Below the pieces are notes generated by a model. The model saw only the letters and a program-made list of their open reading frames with translations, did not search any database and had not been told where the DNA came from. From an uncultured Selenomonadaceae bacterium (GTDB lineage: Bacteria; Bacillota; Negativicutes; Selenomonadales; Selenomonadaceae): a stretch of 8,322 nucleotides of DNA. This document shows, piece after piece, positions 1 to 5,196 of the stretch; the stretch's first letter is position 1; every line of letters starts with the position of its first letter. The stretch covers positions 1 to 8,322 of the forward strand of contig CAJOPK010000200.1 in NCBI GenBank assembly GCA_905236255.1, written 5' to 3'. The translations under genes and the position numbers were made by a program.

Positions 1-2
1 AT

Positions 3-689
3 GTCACCGTCGACTTGAACGGCAAGATTGACTTCGCCGATAAATCCGTTACGGAAAATACCCGCGTCAGCTACCCGATTTATCACATTAAAAACATCGT
101 TCGTCCGGACAGTCACGGCCCGGCGGCGCAATCCGTCATTTTCCTCAGCGCGGACGCTTTCGGCGTACTTCCTCCGGTTTCGATCCTCACTCCGGAACAG
201 ACGAAATATTATTTCCTCAGCGGATTTACCGCAAAACTCGCCGGCACGGAGCGCGGAATTACCGAACCGACTCCGACTTTCAGCGCGTGCTTCGGTCAGG
301 CATTCCTCGAACTTCACCCGACCAAATACGCAGAAGAACTCGTAAAACGCATGGAAAAGAGCGGCGCAAAGGCCTATCTTGTCAACACCGGCTGGAACGG
401 CACCGGCAAGCGCATTTCCATTAAAGACACTCGCGGAATTATCGACGCAATTTTGGGCGGCGCAATCAAAAAAGCTCCCACAAAGAAAATTCCGATTTTC
501 GATTTTGAAGTTCCGACCGAATTGGAAGGCGTTGCGACAAATATTCTCGATCCCCGCGACACTTATGCCGATCCGAAAGAATGGGATAAGAAAGCGGAAG
601 ATCTTGCCGGTCGTTTCATCAAGAACTTCAAGAAATATGAAGGCAACGATGCCGGCAAAGCACTTGTTGCGGCAGGTCCGAAACTTTAA
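3..689 (+). CDS. pckA: Phosphoenolpyruvate carboxykinase (ATP), C-terminal part
   Basis: This enzyme interconverts oxaloacetate plus ATP with PEP, CO2 and ADP in the cytosol. Fermenters often run it towards oxaloacetate on the way to succinate. The reading frame is already open at base 3 and ends with TAA at 687-689. The 228 residues match the last two fifths or so of the roughly 540-residue ATP-type enzyme, and the 5' part lies outside the window. Visible hallmarks are ENTRVSYPIYHI (its Arg corresponds to substrate-binding Arg333 in the E. coli enzyme), SADAFGVLPPVS, FTAKLAGTERGITEPTPTFS, and the adenine-site block NTGWNGTGKRISIKDTR, which holds the equivalents of Arg449 and Thr455. The C-terminus, ALVAAGPKL, is family-typical and complete. 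Codons are rich in C-ending forms, as expected for a highly expressed gene. An intrinsic terminator follows 36 bases after the stop. The identification rests on remembered family sequence but is very strong. Confidence 0.97.
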   Translation, partial: VTVDLNGKIDFADKSVTENTRVSYPIYHIKNIVRPDSHGPAAQSVIFLSADAFGVLPPVSILTPEQTKYYFLSGFTAKLAGTERGITEPTPTFSACFGQAFLELHPTKYAEELVKRMEKSGAKAYLVNTGWNGTGKRISIKDTRGIIDAILGGAIKKAPTKKIPIFDFEVPTELEGVATNILDPRDTYADPKEWDKKAEDLAGRFIKNFKKYEGNDAGKALVAAGPKL

Positions 690-725
690 TTCGCTTAAAA
701 AATTTTTGAGATTTGAATAAATTCT

Positions 726-757
726 AATCCGGGCGGAAAAATCTTCCCGGATTTTTT
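726..757 (+). terminator. Rho-independent terminator of pckA
   Basis: A perfect 8-bp inverted repeat, AATCCGGG (726-733) and CCCGGATT (746-753), encloses a 12-base loop and runs directly into a run of T (752-757). It stands 37 bases after the pckA stop and before the promoter of the next operon, so it separates the two transcription units. Confidence 0.93.
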
Positions 758-788
758 GTTGAAATTCTTATCGTTTATTAAAAAATTT

Positions 789-797
789 TGTTATAAT
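789..797 (+). promoter_or_regulatory. Extended -10 promoter of the CsgG/FlgT-like operon
   Basis: TGTTATAAT is a perfect extended -10 element (TG at 789-790, TATAAT at 792-797). No good -35 box sits at the usual distance; TTATCG at 768-773 (18-base spacing) is the nearest weak candidate. An extended -10 often makes up for a poor -35. Transcription would start near 804, leaving a leader of about 25 bases with a strong GAGGAGG ribosome binding site at 814-820, 8 bases before the ATG at 829. Confidence 0.8.
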
Positions 798-828
798 GTG
801 AAAAAAATTTTTTGAGGAGGAATCGGTT

Positions 829-1755
829 ATGAAAAAGATTTTTTCAATGTTTGCGATAATGCTTGCGTTTTTTTGCGCAACAATTTCGGCGGAGGCGGCA
901 AAAATAAACGTAAATTTGATGCCGATCGAAAATGTCGCCGCCGAAGAAATGGGAGTTACCGCAACGGCATTCATGCGCTCTCATATTTCAAATACCTTCA
1001 AAAACAGCGCCAATTATTCGATTTTTTTGAACGAAGCCGGTCAGGCAACTTCTGTCGAAACTCAATATTCAATTTTGGGAATATTAAATTCGGCGGAAGT
1101 TACAAAATCAAAGGATAAAAAACGTATGTTGGAGCTTTTGCCGATTGCTTTGGGGAATGAGGCTGAGGACGGAAAAGCCGTTTCGGAAGAGGAAAGGAAT
1201 GCCGCAAAAAAAGAATTGAAAGATATGTCGGACAATCCTTTCAGAGCAACCGTCGCTTTTGAGGTGAATGTCAAAGCAAACACTTCCGATGAAATAGTTT
1301 TGGCGAAAACCTTCACCGAAACTCAAAGCGGCAAAACGGAATCCGATGCCGTTTCAAACGCATGCAAAGTAATTTCCGTAAACATTTTGAAAGAATTGAA
1401 CAACTCGATAAACGGGATTTCAAATACGGAAGAAACATCCGCGGTTGAAAGTGACGTCACCGAAAAAGAACCGTTAAAAGAAACAACCGATTTTTCCGCA
1501 AAAGTCGCGGATATGTACGAAAGTGAAATTTACATTGACAAAGGCACGGCAAGCGGTCTCAAGGTCGGCGATACCGTCGTCATTGTCCGCAATGCAAGAA
1601 ATATCATTGTCGGCGGCAAAATAGTCGACAGAAAATTTGAGGAAGTCGGAAAAGCGGTTGTCAAAAAAGTTGAAGACGGTTATTCGGTCTGTGAAATTCT
1701 TACGATTAAAGAAGGTACCGAAGTGAAAAAGGGCGACGACGTAAGACTTTCGTAA
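829..1755 (+). CDS. Exported protein, divergent CsgG-like paralogue with FlgT-C-like C-terminal domain
   Basis: Function unknown. The start is ATG 829 behind GAGGAGG. Residues 1-24 form a signal peptide: KK, a hydrophobic core, then SAEAA, with signal peptidase I cleavage near residue 23 or 24. There is no lipobox. The mature part lines up with the next gene over its whole length. INVNLMPIEN matches the opening strand, NTFKNSANYSIF matches the neighbour's MQSSGNYAVV, QYSILGILNSAEVT matches QYMVLGKITTAGT, and a strand-helix unit containing VLAKTF and SNACK matches VILAKTV and YAACKDAAENF. From about residue 220, SEIYIDKGTASGLKVGD, GGKIV, GKAVVKKV and YSVCEI match the neighbour's C-terminal domain, a small beta-rich domain resembling FlgT-C. 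The CsgG part has drifted and also carries an acidic, Ser/Thr-rich linker at about 195-218. It is first in a three-gene operon, 22 bases before the next start. By inference it is a periplasmic partner of the two products downstream. Confidence 0.82.
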   Translation: MKKIFSMFAIMLAFFCATISAEAAKINVNLMPIENVAAEEMGVTATAFMRSHISNTFKNSANYSIFLNEAGQATSVETQYSILGILNSAEVTKSKDKKRMLELLPIALGNEAEDGKAVSEEERNAAKKELKDMSDNPFRATVAFEVNVKANTSDEIVLAKTFTETQSGKTESDAVSNACKVISVNILKELNNSINGISNTEETSAVESDVTEKEPLKETTDFSAKVADMYESEIYIDKGTASGLKVGDTVVIVRNARNIIVGGKIVDRKFEEVGKAVVKKVEDGYSVCEILTIKEGTEVKKGDDVRLS

Positions 1756-1777
1756 TTTGATCGGGGGTATATTTGAA

Positions 1778-2620
1778 ATGAACAGCGTTTTAAAATTTTT
1801 CGCGGTCGCCCTGATGATCTTTTGCGTAACCTTTCAAGCCGAAGCGGCAAAAAAGACGGTGATGATAGCGGAAATGGAAAATTTTTCCGGCTACAATGAA
1901 GAACTTGTCGCAAGGATCATGGAAGAGCAGCTGATTGTTGCCATGCAATCAAGCGGAAATTATGCGGTTGTCGAACGCACGCAACTTGACAAAATCCGTG
2001 ACGAACTCGGTCTTCAGGAAGAGGATTCGGATTTTACCGATTCCGATCTTACGGTTGAGCTCGGAAAATTTTCCGGAGCGCAGTACATGGTTCTCGGAAA
2101 AATTACGACGGCGGGAACGGAGGATACAAAGAAAAGCGGTCTTATAAATAAAATCAAGTCAAGATTTGTTCCGCCCGTCAATGCAAAAATTTCTTTGGAC
2201 TTGCGACTTGTCGATTGCAAAACCGGCGTAATTATTCTTGCCAAAACCGTTGACGGCGAAAAAGGCGGCAAGGACAACAAAACCGCACTTTATGCCGCCT
2301 GTAAAGATGCGGCCGAAAATTTTTTGAGGGAAGTTCAATCAAACAATCCTTTTGTTGCGAGAATTGCCGCCGTAAACTCCGATGAAATTTACATCGATCA
2401 GGGATTGGACAGCGGTATTCAAAAGGGTGAAAATCTGACGCTTTTCCGGGAAGGTGAACCCATTGAAGTTGACGGAAAAATTGTCGGCATGACACAGACC
2501 GAAATAGGAAAAGCAAAAGTTTCGGAAGTTTTGCAGGATTATTCCATTTGCAAAATTGTTTCATTCACTTCACCCGTTCAAAAAGGTGATGTTGCAAAAC
2601 GGGAGGCGTCGGTAAAATGA
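1778..2620 (+). CDS. CsgG/HfaB-family exported protein with FlgT-C-like C-terminal domain
   Basis: I chose ATG 1778 over an upstream in-frame TTG at 1757 because GGGGG at 1763-1767 then serves as ribosome binding site at 10-base spacing, and the protein then starts with a clean signal peptide. Residues 1-24 are that signal peptide (ending FQAEAA). The mature N-terminal domain is CsgG-like: TVMIAEMENFSG, MEEQLIVAMQSSGNYAVVER, KFSGAQYMVLGKITTAG, then SLDLRLVDCKTGVIILAKTV and a helix ending AAENFLREV. Typical CsgG proteins are lipoproteins forming outer-membrane export channels in curli and holdfast systems. This one lacks a lipobox, and no curlin-like gene is visible, so a curli role is not supported. 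The last 80 or so residues (EIYIDQGLDSGIQKGE, GKIVGMTQTEIGKAKV, YSICKIV) form a FlgT-C-like domain. The stop overlaps the next start (ATGA), suggesting translational coupling. CsgG family membership is fairly sure; the function is not. Confidence 0.86.
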   Translation: MNSVLKFFAVALMIFCVTFQAEAAKKTVMIAEMENFSGYNEELVARIMEEQLIVAMQSSGNYAVVERTQLDKIRDELGLQEEDSDFTDSDLTVELGKFSGAQYMVLGKITTAGTEDTKKSGLINKIKSRFVPPVNAKISLDLRLVDCKTGVIILAKTVDGEKGGKDNKTALYAACKDAAENFLREVQSNNPFVARIAAVNSDEIYIDQGLDSGIQKGENLTLFREGEPIEVDGKIVGMTQTEIGKAKVSEVLQDYSICKIVSFTSPVQKGDVAKREASVK

Positions 2621-3714
2621 AACGAACGATAATTTTTGTTTTTGCCATGCTTTTGATGTTTTGTCCGGCGGCTCTTGCGAAAAACGTAACCGTTACCGGC
2701 ACGGGAATGTCGGCGGCGGAAGCGGAAAGAGATGCAATGAGGGCGGCCGTTGAAAGCGCGCTCGGTGTTTTGGTAGATTCAAGTACTCTCGTTCAAAATG
2801 CTGCGGTAATTCGCGATCAAATTTACACTCAATCACGCGGATTTATCACAAATTATACGGTTACGGACAGAAGTCAATACGTCGGTAACGAATGGCGTGT
2901 CACAATTAACGCAACGGTTGACGATTCGCCCGATTCAAAACTCATGAGCGAATTGACGCGACTCGGGATTATTGATCTGCAACTTCGCAATCCCCGAATT
3001 GCCGTATATATCCCGGAAACTCACATTACACGCGCAATTCCCGATCCGGCAGGTGAAACCGCACTTGTCAAGGCTTTGATTGAGGCGGGCTTTTCAAATG
3101 TTACGGAAGTGGGAACAAGAATCAATTACCCGCATCCCTTGAGCATGTCTGCCGCGCAGATGACCGAAGCCGCTCAAAAATTCGGGGCGGACATTATGAT
3201 CGTCGGTGAAGCGTTCAGTGAAGACATTGAAGATACTTCAAGATTTTTGCCGGGAAGAAACAAAACAACCCAAAGACAAAATTGTCGCGCAAGATTGGAA
3301 GCAAAAATGTTTATCCTGAAAACCGGTCAAATTATCGCATCGGACGGGACTTACGGTACGGGAAGAGATTCTTCCGGTGCCATTGCCGCCAAAAAAGCCC
3401 TTGCGGTTGCCGGCAAGAGAATGGGAGAGTATTTTGTTTCTCAAATTACCGGACTTTACACCAACAGACAGGAAGTTGAAGTCGTGGTTTACGGGTCGGA
3501 CTTTTCAAAAATAAATCTCGTTCAATCGGCATTGGAAAAAGTTCGTGGCGTAAAGGGCGTTCGTCTGTCAAATTATTCCGGCGGAAAAGCGGTTTTCGCC
3601 GTGATGTACGGAGGATCTCCCCAAAATCTTTTCAATGAAATGCAGGGAATGACAACCGCAAATTTTGATTTGAGGGAAATTTCATATAATACGATAACCG
3701 TGCGTGTTCATTGA
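2617..3714 (+). CDS. Exported protein with FlgT-N-like N-terminal domain
   Basis: The start ATG (2617) overlaps the previous stop, with GGGAGG at 2601-2606 as its ribosome binding site inside the upstream gene. Residues 1-21 form a signal peptide ending AALA. Residues 22-105 look like the FlgT N-terminal domain: VTVTGTGMSAAEAERDAMRA, AVESALGVLVDSSTLVQN, DQIYTQSRGFITNY and WRVTINATVD. This pattern is known from flagellar assembly protein T, a periplasmic outer-ring component in Vibrio, and from related LPP20-type proteins. Residues 125-285 (RIAVYIPETHI, ADIMIVGEAFSE, ARLEAKMFILKTGQIIAS) resemble the TolB-N/CsgG-like middle domain. The last 80 residues (EVEVVVYGSDFSKINLVQSA, KGVRLSNYSGGKAVFAVMYG) suggest a small alpha/beta domain I cannot name. 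No flagellar gene is in the window, so a flagellar role is not shown. It closes the operon, and a terminator follows. Confidence 0.82.
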   Translation: MKRTIIFVFAMLLMFCPAALAKNVTVTGTGMSAAEAERDAMRAAVESALGVLVDSSTLVQNAAVIRDQIYTQSRGFITNYTVTDRSQYVGNEWRVTINATVDDSPDSKLMSELTRLGIIDLQLRNPRIAVYIPETHITRAIPDPAGETALVKALIEAGFSNVTEVGTRINYPHPLSMSAAQMTEAAQKFGADIMIVGEAFSEDIEDTSRFLPGRNKTTQRQNCRARLEAKMFILKTGQIIASDGTYGTGRDSSGAIAAKKALAVAGKRMGEYFVSQITGLYTNRQEVEVVVYGSDFSKINLVQSALEKVRGVKGVRLSNYSGGKAVFAVMYGGSPQNLFNEMQGMTTANFDLREISYNTITVRVH

Positions 3715-3739
3715 TTTATCAAAATTCGGTAAATTTTTT

Positions 3740-3785
3740 TCGCAATCCCTCTTCCGTCTTTAAAGGGAATTTGCGATATTTTTTT
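3740..3785 (+). terminator. Rho-independent terminator of the CsgG/FlgT-like operon
   Basis: The left arm TCGCAATCCCT (3740-3750) pairs with AGGGA (3764-3768) and TTGCGA (3771-3776), with a two-base bulge (AT, 3769-3770). The hairpin is followed by a T-rich tract to 3785. It lies 26 bases after the stop of the third operon gene. Confidence 0.85.
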
Positions 3786-3788
3786 CCG

Positions 3789-3797
3789 TGATAAAAT
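3789..3797 (+). promoter_or_regulatory. Probable extended -10 promoter of the radical SAM remnant
   Basis: TGATAAAAT is an extended -10 (TAAAAT at 3792-3797, TG at 3789-3790) directly after the preceding terminator. GAAGGGAG at 3824-3831 would be the ribosome binding site. No convincing -35 is visible. The layout shows that the broken gene behind it was once an independent transcription unit. Confidence 0.55.
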
Positions 3798-3836
3798 CCG
3801 GACGGTGATTTTTAAAATTGTTTGAAGGGAGATTTT

Positions 3837-4138
3837 TTCGCGGAAACTTTAATTCGCACAATCGAAACAAAAAATGTTGTAACAAAATCCGGTATTCCGG
3901 TGGTTGACTTTGCCGTGAATCCTTACGTCGGTTGTAAATATTGTTACGCAAGTTTCATTAAGAAATTTACCGGGCGGAATTGAATGAAACGATCGCCGAA
4001 TATTCCCGGAAAAACGGCTTGGAGTACGTCCGCAATCGTGATGACATTTTGAGGGATTTTGATGCGCCGCCGGTAATTGTGAATTTCTTTTTCCATGAAA
4101 AAATCAAAAATACTCCGGGCGGAAAATTGCCGGATTAA
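3837..4138 (+). pseudogene. Remnant of an SPL-family radical SAM protein gene
   Basis: Two pieces in different frames match the two ends of one family, that of spore-photolyase-like radical SAM proteins (usually close to 300 residues). The first piece (frame of 3840, stop TGA 3981-3983) reads IETKNVVTKSGIPVVDF, then AVNPYVGCKYCYASFIKKFT. Intact relatives carry a CX3CX2C iron-sulfur motif here, as in NPYVGCxHxCKYCYASF; four residues including one Cys are missing. The second piece (frame of 3971, stop TAA 4136-4138) reads RAELNETIAEYSRKNGLEYV, then DAPPVIVNFFFHEKIK, which is typical of the C-terminal end. The whole central barrel is absent, and the junction lies near 3968-3977. No start codon stands at the right distance from the GAAGGGAG site: TTC occupies 3837-3839, and the TTG at 3822 overlaps that site. 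The stretch cannot make a working enzyme. The family call is from memory of its motifs. Confidence 0.78.
4114..4134 (+). other. Small hairpin at the end of the radical SAM remnant
   Basis: TCCGG (4114-4118) and CCGGA (4130-4134) form a short hairpin over the remnant's stop region. It shares 13 bases, TCCGGGCGGAAAA, with the pckA terminator (728-740). No T-run follows, so I do not call it an efficient terminator. Confidence 0.35.
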
Positions 4139-4164
4139 CAAAATTTGCAAAAGTTTGAAAATTA

Positions 4165-4193
4165 TTGAAAAAAGAAACGTGTTGTTGTATAAT
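4165..4193 (+). promoter_or_regulatory. Promoter of fruK
   Basis: TTGAAA (4165-4170) and TATAAT (4188-4193) are separated by exactly 17 bases, close to the ideal housekeeping sigma promoter. Transcription would begin around 4200, giving a leader of about 37 bases before the TTG start at 4237. A heptamer direct repeat, TTGAAAA at 4155-4161 and 4165-4171, overlaps the -35 box with a 10-base period. An inverted repeat, TTTG-N5-CAAA (4209-4221), lies in the leader just before the ribosome binding site. Either could be a repressor site, but no regulator is encoded here to support that. Confidence 0.85.
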
Positions 4194-4236
4194 CCGGAAA
4201 AATTTTCATTTGTGTTTCAAAGAGGGGGAGAAAAAT

Positions 4237-5145
4237 TTGATTTACACGGTAACATTTAATCCCGCGCTTGACTACATTGTGCGGCTCGATTCCTTCAAAA
4301 CCGGCGGCATCAATCGCTTGAGTTATGAACAGGTTCTCGCCGGCGGCAAGGGCATTAACGTTTCAATCGTTCTCGGAAATCTCGGTCATAAATCCGTCGC
4401 ACTCGGATTTTTGGCGGGCTTTACCGGTGAAGAGATTAAACGCCAGCTCAAAGAATTTAACGTCAATGAGGACTTTGTTCAGATTGAGGAAGGTTTTACC
4501 AGAATCAACATGAAGATCAAAGCCGAAGTTGAAACGGAAGTCAACGGGCAGGGACCGAAAATCAGCGAAGCCAAACGCGAAGAACTTTTCAAGAAATTGG
4601 AAAAACTCGGCGAAGGCGATACCTTCGTTTTGAGCGGCTCAATTCCCAATACTTTGCCGGACGATATGTATGAACAAACTCTCTCCCGTTTGCAGGGCAA
4701 AGGTATTCGTTTTGTTGTCGATGCGGAAAAAGGCTTGCTCCTCAAAGTTTTGAAATTCAATCCCTGGCTTATTAAGCCCAACAATCATGAACTCGGCGAT
4801 ATGTTCGGCGTTGTTTTGAAAACCGACGAAGAGATTGTCGAACACGCAAAAAAATTGCAGGAAAAAGGCGCGCAGAACGTCCTTATTTCCATGGCGGGCG
4901 ACGGCGCAATTTTGCTTACCGCCGACGGAAAATATTATAAATCACCGGCTCCGAAAGGCACTCTTGTAAATTCGATAGGTGCCGGCGATTCGATGGTTGC
5001 CGGATTCCTCACAGGATTTATTGAAAGCAACGGCGATTACGAAAAGGCATTCCACATGGGACTTGCCGCCGGATCTGCTTCCGCTTTCTCGGATCATCTT
5101 GCACGTCGCAACGAAGTCGAAGACCTTTTGAAAACAATTGGGTAA
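4237..5145 (+). CDS. fruK: 1-phosphofructokinase (PfkB/ribokinase family)
   Basis: FruK phosphorylates fructose 1-phosphate with ATP to fructose 1,6-bisphosphate, the step after PTS fructose uptake. I place the start at TTG 4237: AGAGGGGGAG (4221-4230) is an excellent ribosome binding site 6 bases upstream, and the protein then opens IYTVTFNPALDYIV, the usual family start. An in-frame TTG at 4165 is part of the -35 box and would lie upstream of the transcript. The 302 residues fit the family (about 300-310). Visible motifs are AGGKGINVS (about 35-43), the first PfkB signature, and NSIGAGDSMVAGF (GAGD at 248-251, Asp251 as catalytic base). KPNNHEL and LISMAGDGAIL are also typical. Tagatose-6-phosphate kinase (LacC) is a close relative, but the neighbouring fructose PTS genes favour FruK. 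The next gene starts 51 bases after the stop, probably on the same transcript. Confidence 0.93.
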   Translation: MIYTVTFNPALDYIVRLDSFKTGGINRLSYEQVLAGGKGINVSIVLGNLGHKSVALGFLAGFTGEEIKRQLKEFNVNEDFVQIEEGFTRINMKIKAEVETEVNGQGPKISEAKREELFKKLEKLGEGDTFVLSGSIPNTLPDDMYEQTLSRLQGKGIRFVVDAEKGLLLKVLKFNPWLIKPNNHELGDMFGVVLKTDEEIVEHAKKLQEKGAQNVLISMAGDGAILLTADGKYYKSPAPKGTLVNSIGAGDSMVAGFLTGFIESNGDYEKAFHMGLAAGSASAFSDHLARRNEVEDLLKTIG

Positions 5146-5148
5146 AGG

Positions 5149-5179
5149 TTTTTGATCGGATTCCGGACAATATCAAAAA
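5149..5179 (+). other. Intergenic hairpin between fruK and the EIIA-EIIB gene
   Basis: TTTTTGAT (5149-5156) pairs with ATCAAAAA (5172-5179), and an inner CGG/CCG (5157-5159, 5163-5165) may stack inside it. The stem ends right before the AAGGGGGGAA ribosome binding site (5181-5190). It is A/T-rich and lacks a trailing T-run, so it is not a terminator. It might affect mRNA stability or translation of the following gene. Confidence 0.4.
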
Positions 5180-5196
5180 AAAGGGGGGAAAGTGAA

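Noticed and set aside
1757..1777. Longer start (TTG 1757) for the CsgG-family gene
   Set aside because: It would put extra residues before a clean signal peptide and overlap the GGGGG ribosome binding site of ATG 1778.
829..3714. Lipoprotein signals in the three exported proteins
   Set aside because: The Cys residues are preceded by Phe and lie in the hydrophobic core before an Ala-X-Ala site; none fits a lipobox.
829..3714. Curli or flagellar gene cluster
   Set aside because: No curlin, CsgE/F, flagellin, hook or motor gene is present; only domain-level resemblance is seen.
4114..4134. Hairpin after the radical SAM remnant as a true terminator
   Set aside because: A five-base stem with no following T-run on the plus strand is too weak.
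4165..4236. A longer fruK start at TTG 4165
   Set aside because: That TTG is the first half of the -35 box, the extra residues have no family counterpart, and a strong ribosome binding site precedes TTG 4237.
5152..5196. Longer start (TTG 5152) for the EIIA-EIIB gene
   Set aside because: No ribosome binding site before it, and the extra residues are not seen in FruA; ATG 5197 has a strong site and aligns with the FruA start.
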